Assembly: GCA_963791945.1 (NCBI GenBank)
Contig: CAWBUD010000002.1
Coordinates: 744,001 to 808,000, forward strand
Source: PALSA-1003 sp963791945
GTDB taxonomy: Bacteria > Pseudomonadota > Gammaproteobacteria > Burkholderiales > Casimicrobiaceae
Length of the DNA: 64,000 nucleotides
Reading direction: 5' to 3'
The notes below the pieces were generated by a model that saw only the letters and a list, made by a program, of their open reading frames with translations, was not told the origin of the DNA and did not search any database. A program made the translations under genes and the position numbers. Numbering within the stretch: position 1 is the first letter of the stretch; each line of letters starts with the position of its first letter. This document shows positions 17,717 to 27,295 of the stretch, in pieces.

Positions 17717-19174
17717 GTGCGCGCCATAGACCACCAGGACTCCGTCGGACAACGAGAGCAGCGCCCAGCGACGCACGCTGCACCGGGCCGGACGCTGCTA
17801 TGGTGGCTCGCGCTGGGTTATTCGGCTTTCGTCGTCTACGGGAGCCTCGTCCCGCTCCGCTTCCACGCTCAGCCGCTCGGCGAGGCGTGGCAAGCTTTCC
17901 GGAACATTCGCTATCTCCACCTCGACATCGGGTCGCGCGCCGACTGGGTGGCGAACATCCTTCTTTTCGTGCCGCTGGCCTTCCTGTGGCTCGCGGTCCT
18001 GCTTCCCCGTCGCGGGCGGGTCGCCCGGATCCTCGCCTCGGGATTCGTCCTGCTGAGTTGCTTCGGCCTCAGCGTGGCGATCGAATTCACGCAGATCTTC
18101 TTTCCGCCGCGCACCGTCTCGCTCAACGACATCCTCGCTGAAAGCATCGGCGCGATCCTCGGCGCGGCGTTGTGGTGGTACCGGGGCGAGCGCGTCCGGG
18201 AATGGCTCTTCGGATGGTACGAATCGCACGCCGCGTCGGGTACGGCCGAGCGTCTTCTCTACGCGTATCTCTTCCTGCTGCTCGGGTACAGCGTCCTGCC
18301 TCTGGACCTGACGATCAGCGCGGTCGAGATCTACCACAAATGGCAGGAGGGCAAGGTGCTCCTCGTGCCCTTCAGCGCGGTCTACGAGACCGGTGCCCAG
18401 CGCACGTACGCCTTGCTGGCCGATATCGCGATCTGGATTCCGGCCGCGTTCCTGTGGAGACTTTCGTCCCGCCGGCCGGCACGCACGATCGTTTTCTACA
18501 TCGTCGCGTGCGCCTCGATCATCGAAGTTCTTCAGCTCTTCGTCTATTCCCGCGTCACCTCGACCACCGACGTCATCACGGCCGCCTGCGGCGGCGCGAT
18601 CGGTGTCGCGCTCGCGCGGAGGCTGCGCCCGGGCGCGGATGTCCAGGGAACGCCGCGATCGGCCGGCGCCCGCGGTCGTCTCGCGCTGCTGTGGATCGTC
18701 GCGCTTGCGTGCTGGCTGGGCGTGCTGGTCATCGTGTTCTGGTATCCCTTCGACTTCAACACGGAGTGGGGATTCGTGCATCGGCGTCTCGCGACGGTGA
18801 ACCGGGTTCCGTTCGAAGCCTATTACTTCGGCACCGAGTTTCGTGCCGTGACCGAGGTCTTTCACAAGACCGGCTTCTTCTTTCCCCTGGGCGCGCTGTT
18901 CGCGCTCGGTGCCGCCGGCATCCGTCGGCGGTTCGCGGTCCCGCCGGTCCTGCTGCACGCGGCGAGTGCGCTCGCCGCCGCCGGGGTCGCCGCCGGGATC
19001 GAGATCGGGCAGCTGTTTCTTCCCGACAAGGTCGCGGATGCGACGGACTGGCTGCTCGAGACGTCCGGCGCGCTCCTGGGATACTTCTGCCTGCGCGCCT
19101 TGCTCCCCGTCTGGCGCAGCCTCGACAGCAAGCCACCGCGCTCAATGCCGAGGCGCCATGAATCGGCGAATTGA
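17717..19174 (+). CDS. Tandem VanZ-like membrane protein
   Basis: Two VanZ-like units lie in one chain. The first has GSLVPLRFH, DWVANILLFVPLAFL and IEFTQIFFPPRTVSLNDILA. The second has FEAYYFG, KTGFFFPLGALFALG and IEIGQLFLPDKVADATDWLL. Each is an integral membrane module with a conserved Glu/Gln and Asp. VanZ domains are found beside exosortase and polysaccharide loci, but their biochemical role is unsettled. I use GTG at 17717 because the upstream 37 residues are low-complexity and polar; the frame opens at 17606. It overlaps the next gene by four bases. Confidence 0.75.
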   Translation: MRAIDHQDSVGQREQRPATHAAPGRTLLWWLALGYSAFVVYGSLVPLRFHAQPLGEAWQAFRNIRYLHLDIGSRADWVANILLFVPLAFLWLAVLLPRRGRVARILASGFVLLSCFGLSVAIEFTQIFFPPRTVSLNDILAESIGAILGAALWWYRGERVREWLFGWYESHAASGTAERLLYAYLFLLLGYSVLPLDLTISAVEIYHKWQEGKVLLVPFSAVYETGAQRTYALLADIAIWIPAAFLWRLSSRRPARTIVFYIVACASIIEVLQLFVYSRVTSTTDVITAACGGAIGVALARRLRPGADVQGTPRSAGARGRLALLWIVALACWLGVLVIVFWYPFDFNTEWGFVHRRLATVNRVPFEAYYFGTEFRAVTEVFHKTGFFFPLGALFALGAAGIRRRFAVPPVLLHAASALAAAGVAAGIEIGQLFLPDKVADATDWLLETSGALLGYFCLRALLPVWRSLDSKPPRSMPRRHESAN

Positions 19175-22029
19175 ATCCCATCCCCTCGATGCCATCGGTG
19201 CCCCGACGTGACGCACACGCGCTCGCCGGCGGCTTGTCCGGGCAGCGCGAAGCATTCGGCGCCGTGAATTCCACCGTCTCGCCCGCCCGTACGGAGCGCG
19301 CTGAATGGCTCATGGCGCTGGGTATCGCGACGCTGGGTTGGCTGGTCGGCGCAGGTCTTTTGAACATGTTCGCAGGCGCCCCGGGTCTGGGAGAGGCGCC
19401 CGAAGCGGGCACTGCTCCTCTTCGTGTCGGGGATTTCATCGTCCCGCTGGTTGCGGGCTGTCTATGTCAGTGCGCCGGCGCGGCGCTCGACCGCAAATCT
19501 CGACGCCGCCAGACGATGGCTTTGCTCGCGGCGTGGCTCGCGCTCGCCGTCATTGCCGCGGTCGTGCCCCATCGAATCGGCTTGCGCGAACCGTGGTCGA
19601 TCCTCGAGCTGGTCGTGCAACAGGCGGCATTCGTGCTCGGCGTCGCGGGAGGATGGCTCTGTACGCCGGCGTTTGCGCAGAAGCTCGAGAAGCGTTCCGA
19701 GGCGCTCGGATCGCTGATCGGCCCGCTCATGGTCGCCGCGAGCGCCGCGCTGATTCTCTTGCCGCTGGCGCCCGATACCGCCTTGCTTCACCCGGCGATC
19801 GCAGCGTCCGTCGGTTCGCTCGCCGGCTACGCCAAGGCGCTCCCGGGCCAGCTTTACCTGGCGCTGAAGCCGCTGATCCTGTGGGTACCGGTGGGGATGT
19901 TGTATGCGCTCGTGCACAGGCAGGTGCAGCTCCGGATCTGGACCTCCGCGGCCGCGCTGGCCTTTTGTGCCGTCGGGCTTGCCTTGCTGTACGACCGGCT
20001 CGTCGTCGGGGACGTGATCGAAATCGTGAGCGCCTATTGGGGGATCCTCGCGGGCATCTGGCTGGGCGCGCAGGTCGACCGCACCGTGCCAGATGCGCAG
20101 CACGGCGGGCCGGCCGAGCTCGCCGTTTCACCCGGGGCGACGGCGCAGCGAAGCGACCGCGGGCCGTCATCGCGCGCGACAACGGCGCGCGTCGCGCGAC
20201 GGATCGTCGCGGTGCTGCTCCTGCTCGGGGTGGGCGTGTGGGCATGGCTCTTCCCGCGGTGGGGAATGGCCGTGCTGTGCGTTCTGGCGCTCTATGCGCT
20301 GCTGCTGGCACGGTACCGTCATGCGTGGCTGCTCGTCGTGCCGGCCGCATTGCCGCTGTTGAACCTCGCGCCTGGAACGGGGCGGTTCTTCTTCGACGAG
20401 TTCGACATGGTGCTCGCGACCACCGTCGCGATGGCGCTCTGGCACGGTCCTTCTCCCGAGGCGCGGCCCGTTTTGTCGCGTTGGCTCGCGATCGCGTTCA
20501 GCCTCTTCGGCATCTCGATCGTGGCGAGCCTGGTGATCGGACTGCTGCCGCTTTCTCCGCTCGATGCCAATGCCTTCACCAACTACCTCAGCCACTACAA
20601 CAGTCTCCGCGTCGCCAAGGGATTCCTGTGGGTCGTGCCTTTGCTGGCATTGATGCGCTGGACACTTCCCGCGGAATCGCCATTCGCGGTGCGCCTGTTC
20701 GTCTCCGGGATGTGGCTGGGCCTCGCGGGCGTCATCGTCGCGGGCCTCTGGGAGCGCGCGTCGTTTGCCAGCCTGGTCGACCTGACCGTTCCCTATCGCA
20801 TCACCGCGACCTTCTCCAGCATGCACACCGGCGGAAGCGAGATCGAAACCTACCTCGTCACCGCCATCCCGCTGGTCTGGCTCGCCTTCGCGATGGAGTG
20901 GCCCATCGCCATCCGGTTCGCCGGCGTGCTCTTGCTCGCTCTGGGCGCTTATCTGATGACGCTGACCATCGCCCGCGCAGGCCTGCTTGCGCTTGGCGTG
21001 GCCTTGTGCGTGCTTCTGGTTGGCGCCTGGCGGAGCGCCGCACCGAAGCCGAAGCACAAATGGGTCGTCGTTGCCGCGGCCATCGCTTTCCTGGCAGGGG
21101 CCGCAGTGCTGGGAGTGGGCTGGCGAGGCGGCTACCTGCAGAAGCGGCTGGGCCATGCCGAGGAGGATTGGGCCGTGCGGGTCGACCACTGGCGTACGGC
21201 GCTCGCGATCCGCGATCACGACCTCCTGACCGACGTGCTCGGCATGGGACTGGGCCGGTTCCCCGATGCCTATCTTTTCCGCTCGGGCGCTTCGCTGCCC
21301 GGCACCTACGCGTTCATCGACGAGGACGGCAACCGTTTTCTGCGCCTGGGTGGAGGGGAAACCTTGTACATGGCGCAGCGCGTGGCGGTGATCCCGGGGC
21401 AGCGGTACGTGCTGTCGCTCCGCGTGCGGAGCCGAAGCGCCGACGCGCGCCTCGGCGTCCCGCTGTGCGAGAAGCAACTGCTCGATTCTCACCGCTGCCA
21501 GTGGCAGACCATCCCGGTACCAGGCGACGACGAGTGGCACGCGCAATCGATCGCGATCGACAGCGGCCTCGTGGGCGCCGGCAACTTCTTGACGCGGCGG
21601 CCGGTCGAGCTGTCGCTGTACGACGATACGGAGCGCTCCGTGATCGATGTCGATGACGTCCAGTTGCGTGATCGAGGCGGGGCGGACTTGATCCGCAACG
21701 GCGATTTCTCGGCCGGCGGCGACGACTGGTTCTTCAAGACCCACAGTCACCTCCCGTGGCACATCAAGAATCTGTGGGTGGAAGTGCTGTTCGAGCAGGG
21801 CTGGCTCGGAGCAGTCAGCTTGCTGCTGCTCGTCGCCGCGGTCGTAGGGCAACTTGCAATAACGGTATGGCGAGGAAACCGGTTCGCCGGCGCCTGGCTC
21901 GCGTCGATCTGCGGCTTTCTCACCGTCGGACTGTTCGGGAGCCTGTTCGACGCGCCGCGGATCGCGACGTTGTTCTTCCTTTTGGTGATCCTGTCGGGCA
22001 TCATCGTCGGTGCTCCCAAGCGTCGCTGA
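19171..22029 (+). CDS. O-antigen ligase/Wzy-like polymerase with large extracytoplasmic insert
   Basis: A 952-residue polytopic protein. The first third has about eight helices, a polar linker near residues 300-340 follows, and the second part is Wzy/WaaL-like, including YLSHYNSLRVAKGF and a large loop before the last helices. That loop (about nt 21301-21739) is a soluble beta-rich domain (GETLYMAQRVAVIPGQRYVL, RPVELSLYDDTERSVIDVDD) resembling a carbohydrate-binding module. It would ligate or polymerise lipid-linked glycans outside the inner membrane. TTG at 19171 or ATG at 19189 may start it. It is coupled to the VanZ gene. Confidence 0.75.
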   Translation: MNPIPSMPSVPRRDAHALAGGLSGQREAFGAVNSTVSPARTERAEWLMALGIATLGWLVGAGLLNMFAGAPGLGEAPEAGTAPLRVGDFIVPLVAGCLCQCAGAALDRKSRRRQTMALLAAWLALAVIAAVVPHRIGLREPWSILELVVQQAAFVLGVAGGWLCTPAFAQKLEKRSEALGSLIGPLMVAASAALILLPLAPDTALLHPAIAASVGSLAGYAKALPGQLYLALKPLILWVPVGMLYALVHRQVQLRIWTSAAALAFCAVGLALLYDRLVVGDVIEIVSAYWGILAGIWLGAQVDRTVPDAQHGGPAELAVSPGATAQRSDRGPSSRATTARVARRIVAVLLLLGVGVWAWLFPRWGMAVLCVLALYALLLARYRHAWLLVVPAALPLLNLAPGTGRFFFDEFDMVLATTVAMALWHGPSPEARPVLSRWLAIAFSLFGISIVASLVIGLLPLSPLDANAFTNYLSHYNSLRVAKGFLWVVPLLALMRWTLPAESPFAVRLFVSGMWLGLAGVIVAGLWERASFASLVDLTVPYRITATFSSMHTGGSEIETYLVTAIPLVWLAFAMEWPIAIRFAGVLLLALGAYLMTLTIARAGLLALGVALCVLLVGAWRSAAPKPKHKWVVVAAAIAFLAGAAVLGVGWRGGYLQKRLGHAEEDWAVRVDHWRTALAIRDHDLLTDVLGMGLGRFPDAYLFRSGASLPGTYAFIDEDGNRFLRLGGGETLYMAQRVAVIPGQRYVLSLRVRSRSADARLGVPLCEKQLLDSHRCQWQTIPVPGDDEWHAQSIAIDSGLVGAGNFLTRRPVELSLYDDTERSVIDVDDVQLRDRGGADLIRNGDFSAGGDDWFFKTHSHLPWHIKNLWVEVLFEQGWLGAVSLLLLVAAVVGQLAITVWRGNRFAGAWLASICGFLTVGLFGSLFDAPRIATLFFLLVILSGIIVGAPKRR

Positions 22030-22152
22030 AAGCACCTGAACAGGCATCGGACCCGGCGACATGTCAGCCTTCTTTACACGCCTGGTGCGGAGCAAAAAGG
22101 TCGAAGGCAACGGATGACGATAAGCTATTGTTTTTCCTGTGACGCAAGAGCA

Positions 22153-22169
22153 CGGTGTGGAACTTGCTT
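22153..22169 (+). promoter_or_regulatory. Sigma-54-like -24/-12 promoter element
   Basis: The element reads CGGTGTGGAACTTGCTT, with GG and GC 12 bases apart as RpoN requires. It sits 88 bases before the PEP-CTERM start. The -24 half is weak; support comes from the matching elements at four other PEP-CTERM genes here. Confidence 0.45.
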
Positions 22170-22256
22170 CATATAGTGCTCGGGCACAGCGCCCGCAGCA
22201 GTCAAGCTACAGTGGGACCGATGGTGTCAACGGAAAAGCCCGTGGTTGATCTGAGA

Positions 22257-22934
22257 ATGGCCGGCCATCGGCTCCTAGCGGCTGCAGCCCTGGCGCTGCT
22301 CGCGGCCACCCCGGCATTTGCCAATACCTATGCCATCGGTTTGTTCCAGACAGGAACGGGAACCGGCTCCGGTTCGTTCACTTTCACCAATGGAGGCAGT
22401 TCCGGTCCCGCCACTTCTCCGAGCGTCACGACGAACGTCAGCTCCACGCCGAACATCGGGGTCATTATCTTCACGTCAGGCGGGACCGGCCTTACCGCCG
22501 TCGTCGTCCCCGTGAAGTTCAGCGATGGCAAGACGCCTCCGAATCTGATCACCGGTAACTACGTCGAGGGCCTCTCCGGATCGCTCGTCGTCAGCAACAA
22601 CGGCAACCAGACGTTTCCCGGTGTCGCCGATTGCAGCCACAACGGGGACAACTGTTCCGCGACGATAACGTTTTCCTACACCGCCTGTTCGCCTGCTCCC
22701 CCAGGTAGCTGCAATCCGTCGGCGGCCACGAAGAGCTATAAGATCGAGATCAGCGACAAGCACGGCGTCGTTCTGCCTGCCTACACGGTGAACGGGACGT
22801 ACTCGGTGACGGATACCGTGAACAGCGCACCGGAGCCGGGAAGCCTGGCGCTGATCGCCATCGGACTCGGAGCGCTCGCGGCGTTCGCCCTGGCTCGTCG
22901 GCGGCAGACCGCGGAAAATCGAAGCTTGAATTGA
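22257..22934 (+). CDS. PEP-CTERM sorting-domain protein, secreted
   Basis: It has a Sec signal peptide (MAGHRLLAAAALALLAATPA, cleavage near AFA-N) and a mature region rich in Gly, Ser and Thr with four Cys in the second half. The C-terminal tag is APEPGSLALIAIG, a hydrophobic helix and ALARRRQ. This is the exosortase recognition signal, so the tail would be removed at the membrane. ATG at 22257 gives the most natural signal peptide; 22221 is an alternative. The body has no recognised domain. It precedes the exosortase-A-associated ligase gene. Confidence 0.85.
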   Translation: MAGHRLLAAAALALLAATPAFANTYAIGLFQTGTGTGSGSFTFTNGGSSGPATSPSVTTNVSSTPNIGVIIFTSGGTGLTAVVVPVKFSDGKTPPNLITGNYVEGLSGSLVVSNNGNQTFPGVADCSHNGDNCSATITFSYTACSPAPPGSCNPSAATKSYKIEISDKHGVVLPAYTVNGTYSVTDTVNSAPEPGSLALIAIGLGALAAFALARRRQTAENRSLN

Positions 22935-22977
22935 GTCCCGGATCCGAGTCCGGATCCGCTAGCCTGCGGCAGCTCCG

Positions 22978-24273
22978 GTGGTGCGTGATCTAGCGATACT
23001 CGCGATCGTCCTCGCCTGCGTCGCGCTGGCGTTCTATCGACCGTGGGTCGGCCTGCTCGCGCTGACCGTGTTCGGCTACATGCACCCCCAGGGCTACGCC
23101 ACGGGGTTCATGCGCGCTTTCCCGGCCTACAAGGTAATGTTCATCGCGGTCCTGGTGTCGCTGCTGATCTCCAGGCAGTGGCGGCGGCCGCCGCTGGATT
23201 GGCGGCTTTTGGGGCTCGCCGGGCTCTGGGCCTACTTCCTCTTCACGACCTACGAAGCCAAGGTTCCATGGGCCGCCTGGCCGCGCTTCGAGGAAGTCAC
23301 CAAGATCTTCCTGTTCCTCGGCTTGACCCTGCTGCTGATCGACACGCGGCAGAAGCTCTTCCTGCTGATCGTCACCATCGCGGCGTCGTTCGCGCTGGTG
23401 ACGATCAAGGGCGGCTACTGGGCGGTCACGACCGGCTTCAGCGATCGCGTGTACGGCCCGCCCGACAGCCAGTACTACGACAACAACCTGTTTGCGATCG
23501 CCGTCATCATGAACATTCCGCTGCTCGTGCTGTGGCTGAGAGAGACGCGCCACAGCGCGCTGCGCTACACGCTGATGGGGGCGATCGGGCTCAGCGTCGC
23601 CGCGGCTCTGTCCTCCTGGTCGAGAGGCGCGCTGATCGCGCTGATCGCCACGGCTGTCGTCCTGCTGTGGCACAGCAAGCGCAAGTTCGTCGTGATTCCG
23701 CTCCTGATCGCCGTTGTCGCGCTTGCGCTCGTGGCACTGCCCGAAACGTGGTTTGCGCGAATGCACGAGGCTCTCGCCTACCAGCAGGACGCTTCCGCCC
23801 AGAGCCGGCTGGACGTCTGGCGTGTGGGAATCAGGAATGCGATGGAGTTTCCGCTGACCGGCGTCGGGCTGGACGGCTGGCACTACGCGGTCGGAACCAT
23901 GGATTGGCACAGCTCCTACGTCGAGATGATGGCCGAGCACGGCTTCGTCGCCTTCGGCCTGTGGTGCCTGCTTGTTTTCGGCACCATCGTCAGCCTGATG
24001 CGGCTGGCGCACCGGGCCGGGCGATCTCCCGATCTGGCCTGGGTCCGGGACTACGGCGAGATGCTCGCCGCCTCGCTGATCGCCTATGCCGCGGGAAGCC
24101 TCTTCCTCGGACTGTCGTACTGGGACGTCCTGTACCAGCTCATCGTGATCGCCGTGCTGCTCAGCGAAGTGGTATCGAAGAGGCCAGTCGGTTCGGCGGA
24201 GGATGTCGCCGGCTTACCGAATCTGGCGGCGGTCGACCGGCCACTGACACACAGAGGGCTCGCGCGGCAATAG
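22978..24273 (+). CDS. Putative O-glycosylation ligase, exosortase A-associated
   Basis: A 431-residue polytopic protein that begins RDLAILAIVLACVALAFYRP with the early motif YMHPQGYATGFMRAFPAYK. It contains PPDSQYYDNNLFAIAVIMNI and SSWSRGALIALI, and the periplasmic loop QSRLDVWRVGIRNA...GVGLDGW typical of Wzy/WaaL enzymes. These features match the exosortase-A-associated ligase family thought to attach glycans to sorted PEP-CTERM proteins. The exosortase gene itself is not in the window. The gene follows one PEP-CTERM gene and precedes another. Confidence 0.85.
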   Translation: MVRDLAILAIVLACVALAFYRPWVGLLALTVFGYMHPQGYATGFMRAFPAYKVMFIAVLVSLLISRQWRRPPLDWRLLGLAGLWAYFLFTTYEAKVPWAAWPRFEEVTKIFLFLGLTLLLIDTRQKLFLLIVTIAASFALVTIKGGYWAVTTGFSDRVYGPPDSQYYDNNLFAIAVIMNIPLLVLWLRETRHSALRYTLMGAIGLSVAAALSSWSRGALIALIATAVVLLWHSKRKFVVIPLLIAVVALALVALPETWFARMHEALAYQQDASAQSRLDVWRVGIRNAMEFPLTGVGLDGWHYAVGTMDWHSSYVEMMAEHGFVAFGLWCLLVFGTIVSLMRLAHRAGRSPDLAWVRDYGEMLAASLIAYAAGSLFLGLSYWDVLYQLIVIAVLLSEVVSKRPVGSAEDVAGLPNLAAVDRPLTHRGLARQ

Positions 24274-24378
24274 CGCCGCGTCATCTGCCGGAAGGGGCTG
24301 CGGCAAGGCATCTTGGGGGATGTCGAATCCCTTTACATTCGGAAAGGCGCCGGCGCGTAACCCGTTGAAACGTAAACG

Positions 24379-24395
24379 TGGCACAGCTTCTGCTT
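24379..24395 (+). promoter_or_regulatory. Sigma-54-like -24/-12 promoter element
   Basis: TGGCACAGCTTCTGCTT is close to the RpoN consensus (TGGCAC-N5-TTGCW). The GG and GC pairs are 12 bases apart. It lies 56 bases upstream of the PEP-CTERM start at 24451, a normal leader length, and is the best match of the set. Confidence 0.7.
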
Positions 24396-24450
24396 TGTTT
24401 GGGCCGCAGGTTTCGTTAGGGCTTGAGAAACAGTTCACCGGGAGAGACCG

Positions 24451-25146
24451 ATGAGGCAGAACCAGATGAGAACCACGCTGTTAGGGCTGTTGACGGGGGG
24501 CGCGTTGATCGCCTGCGGGTCGGCTTGGGGCGACCCTTTGCCGGCGCCGGCGACGACACCTTGCTCGGCAGGCATGACCATTGCGACGTTTGCGGGGCTG
24601 GCTGGGGGGTGCTCGGAAGGCGACAAGAACTATGCCTGGCTGGCGAATTCCTCCAACATCGATGCGGCCACGATCACAGTCAATGAGCTCATTCTAGGCA
24701 GCGGCGATATCCAGCACAACTTCACGGTGACTTTCGGGACCGGGGTTTCGGGAGCGTTCGCCGCCTCCCTGGACTACACCGTCGAGATGAACGACCTCGC
24801 GGTCGGCTTCGCCGGCATCGATTCGGTGACGTTCGACACGACCACGGGCGGGCCGACACAACCGCTCGTGCTCGCGCAATCCAATATTCAGCCGCTGAAT
24901 CCCGCCGGGGCGCTGATCACGCTGAACAGCATCAACGGTAGCTCGCAGGGTGCGAACACTGTGAACGAGCCGCAGAAGCTTCAATATGGCGACACCTGGG
25001 CGGTGAGCCAGAACGGATCGCTGTTCAGCTCCGCGGACACCCTGATCGAGACGAACGTCGCCAACATTCCGGAGCCCGCCTCGCTCGCGCTGGTCGGCCT
25101 GGGCTTGACCGCCCTGGGTTTCGTGCGTCGCCGCAAGCGAAGCTGA
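24451..25146 (+). CDS. PEP-CTERM sorting-domain protein, secreted
   Basis: A 231-residue protein with a signal peptide (MRTTLLGLLTGGALIACGSA) and a C-terminal tag IPEPASLALVGLGLTALGF followed by RRRKRS. The mature part has two Cys (PCSAG, GGCSEG) and a beta-rich, Asn/Thr-rich body (NLTV-like strands, IQHNFTVTFGTGVSG). No enzyme domain is visible. It has its own sigma-54-like promoter and a strong terminator, so it is probably a single-gene transcript. Confidence 0.88.
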   Translation: MRQNQMRTTLLGLLTGGALIACGSAWGDPLPAPATTPCSAGMTIATFAGLAGGCSEGDKNYAWLANSSNIDAATITVNELILGSGDIQHNFTVTFGTGVSGAFAASLDYTVEMNDLAVGFAGIDSVTFDTTTGGPTQPLVLAQSNIQPLNPAGALITLNSINGSSQGANTVNEPQKLQYGDTWAVSQNGSLFSSADTLIETNVANIPEPASLALVGLGLTALGFVRRRKRS

Positions 25147-25175
25147 CGCCCGAAACCGATCACTCGGATAGATCG

Positions 25176-25204
25176 AACCCCGCCCGTGTGGCGGGGTTTT
25201 TTTT
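25176..25204 (+). terminator. Rho-independent terminator
   Basis: AACCCCGCC and GGCGGGGTT form a nine-base-pair stem with a five-base loop, followed by a run of T. It lies 30 bases after the PEP-CTERM stop. Confidence 0.9.
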
Positions 25205-25295
25205 GATGCTGTCGCAAGACGTGGTGGCGGGTTGGACGCTGTTCAGCCGGTCGCGCCCCGCAATGGGCTCCAGCGTAAATGCTCCGCCACGCCGA

Positions 25296-26387
25296 TCAAG
25301 GCACCGCGACCGGCTCCCGGCGGATCGCCTTCGTGATGAGATGACGTGCGAGGAGCAGGGGCGGCATCCGCAGCCAGTGCGCGCGGAGATACAGCGATCC
25401 GCGTGCCATCGACGCCAGACCGTCCTCGCTCGCTCCGTCCCGGCCCGGTCGCAGCGTCCGCAGAAAGAGCGCATCCATCAGTTCGCGCAACAGGACCGGC
25501 GGCCGACCGACTTCGGCCGCCTGCAGCGCCGCAGCGGGGACGGGCGCATCCAGGATACGCACCGCATACCGGAGCGCGTAGTAGAGCGGGCGCGCGAGAT
25601 CGAGCTCGACGGCCCGCGCGGTGAGCGCATCCCAGAAACCTGGCTCACCCGCGAATTCGCGCAACAAGCTGTCCAAGTCCACCAGGTCGCGCAGGCTGTT
25701 GCCGACGTCCTCGTTGCAGAAGAGATGCGCCGCGCTGTGCAAGACCATGTCGATCGGCGCCAGCACGCGCAGCCGGGGCTCGCCGGGCACGGCGCGCGAG
25801 GCGGCCAGGAGCTTGGCGGAATCGGGCTTGAGCCGGGCTGTGATCGGCAGGATCGCATGGTGGACGTCCAGCACCGTCTGCCGGGTATGGTGCCGGAGCG
25901 GCGGCAGCTCGTGCATCCATCGCCGGTAGTAGCGCTGATCGTAAGCAGTGGTCTTGATGGCGGCCCAGCCATGGCGCATCAGCGTCGACTCGACGTCTGC
26001 GATCGCCGCGCGCGGCACGAGGATGTCGACGTCGGAGAACAGCCGTCCGCGGGAAGCCGACGCACCGGCGATCAGATACGCCGCACCCTTGAGCAGCACG
26101 ATCGGGACGCCGCAGGCGGCGAGCGCCCGATCGACGAAGGCGACTTCGCGCTGCACGGCCGCGGCCTGCGCTTGCGCGAGATTCCGCGCCGCATCGAGAT
26201 GGGCTCGGGGCGCATCCGGGACACGCTTGAGAAGGCCGAGCGCCTCGACGTCGAGCGCGACGCGCGCCAGGAGATTCGTGCGGCGCGCGTCCCGGATCAG
26301 CGCCTCCCACGCCGGCAGCGCGAGCGTCGACAACGTCGCGGGGTCCCGCAGCGCCAGCACGAGCGGGTCCAGTCGATGCGAGCTCAT
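25296..26387 (-). CDS. Nucleotidyltransferase family protein of the HPr-rel-A cassette
   Basis: A 363-residue protein matching the NTP_transf_5-type (uncharacterised nucleotidyltransferase) family. It has VPIVLLKGAAYLIAG, then RLFSDVDILVPRAAI (the DxD metal pair) and VLDVHHAIL, with NEDVGNSLRDLVDLDSLL further on. I set the start at ATG 26387, which overlaps the kinase stop (ATGA). Its location with an HprK-related kinase and a PqqD-like chaperone is the usual cassette order. The nucleotide donor and target are unknown. Confidence 0.8.
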   Translation of the reverse strand: MSSHRLDPLVLALRDPATLSTLALPAWEALIRDARRTNLLARVALDVEALGLLKRVPDAPRAHLDAARNLAQAQAAAVQREVAFVDRALAACGVPIVLLKGAAYLIAGASASRGRLFSDVDILVPRAAIADVESTLMRHGWAAIKTTAYDQRYYRRWMHELPPLRHHTRQTVLDVHHAILPITARLKPDSAKLLAASRAVPGEPRLRVLAPIDMVLHSAAHLFCNEDVGNSLRDLVDLDSLLREFAGEPGFWDALTARAVELDLARPLYYALRYAVRILDAPVPAAALQAAEVGRPPVLLRELMDALFLRTLRPGRDGASEDGLASMARGSLYLRAHWLRMPPLLLARHLITKAIRREPVAVP

Positions 26388-27295
26388 GCGCGTTGCACGA
26401 GCGCATCGAAAAGCGCCACCGCTTCCTCCAGCGTCCCGTACTCGAACTCGAAGCAGTCGCAGCGCGTGACAACGTCCGCCAGGAGCTCGAATCCGCGGCG
26501 GCCGTGCACGTCGTAGTTGAAGGCGTGATCGGCGAGCTGCATGAACGCGCGGGCCCTCGATAGCGGGTCGAGTCGCGCGGGCGCGCCGGTCTGGTACCTG
26601 GGCAGCACGATCCAGCGCGGACGCGCGGTTTCCGACGCGCGCCGCACGCTGTCGGCGGGAGCCTTCATGTGCGCCACGGAACCCTTGGCGGTGTCGTGCA
26701 CCGGCGCATTGAGGGTCGCGTCCGGCGCGAAGGCACGAATGGCCTCGATCGAGGCGTTCTTCAGGCTGACCGGACGGGGAAGGGGAACGACCCGGCCCGC
26801 GGGGAAATCGAGCAAAGTGAGCTCGTCCGACAGCAATCTCCAGCCGCGGCTCACCAAGCCTGCGCACAGCGTGCTTTTGCCGGAACCGGGCGATCCAGGC
26901 AGCAACAGCGCCAGGCCGGCCTTCTCGACGCTCGCCGAGTGCACGGTGAGGTATTGATGACAATGCGCGCTGACGCACCAGTTGAGTCCCCATTCGAGCA
27001 TGGCGAACGCCTGATCGGCCGGGAGAGGAAAGAAGGGCGTCGCACCGTCGAACTGAAACGCGATCTGCGGTTTCAGCCATCGCCTCGGGCTTCGCGGCGG
27101 AGCGACCGCGACATCGAAGTCCGCGAAGCCCGTATCGTCCTCGACGGTATAGTCGGCATAGTGCAGGGCAAGGCCATCGACCACCTTCGGTGATCGCGAT
27201 CGGATGTTGTTCACGACCGGGCCCGTGCGGATCCGGACACCGCCATCAGCCAGCCGCCGCCTTAGAGTCTCGAGCGGGAAATCGCGGACGATCAC
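26384..27295 (-). CDS. HprK-related kinase A
   Basis: A 303-residue protein. After a family-specific N-terminal region (NNIRSRSPKVVDGLALHYAD) comes HSASVEK (119-125), the Walker A loop GSPGSGKST (134-142) and LLSDELTLLD (155-164), all arranged as in the HPr kinase/phosphorylase C-terminal domain. The family is a non-PTS relative with unknown substrate, found next to a PqqD-like protein. Both ends overlap their neighbours by four bases, so the three genes are translated together. Confidence 0.85.
   Translation of the reverse strand: MIVRDFPLETLRRRLADGGVRIRTGPVVNNIRSRSPKVVDGLALHYADYTVEDDTGFADFDVAVAPPRSPRRWLKPQIAFQFDGATPFFPLPADQAFAMLEWGLNWCVSAHCHQYLTVHSASVEKAGLALLLPGSPGSGKSTLCAGLVSRGWRLLSDELTLLDFPAGRVVPLPRPVSLKNASIEAIRAFAPDATLNAPVHDTAKGSVAHMKAPADSVRRASETARPRWIVLPRYQTGAPARLDPLSRARAFMQLADHAFNYDVHGRRGFELLADVVTRCDCFEFEYGTLEEAVALFDALVQRA

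Noticed and set aside
20167..22110. A 647-codon minus-strand frame
   Set aside because: Shadow of the O-antigen-ligase-like gene; it is full of charged, repetitive residues without any family match.
22257..24273. A local exosortase gene
   Set aside because: No multi-helix protein in the window shows the exosortase Cys/Arg/His catalytic pattern; the sorting enzyme must be elsewhere.
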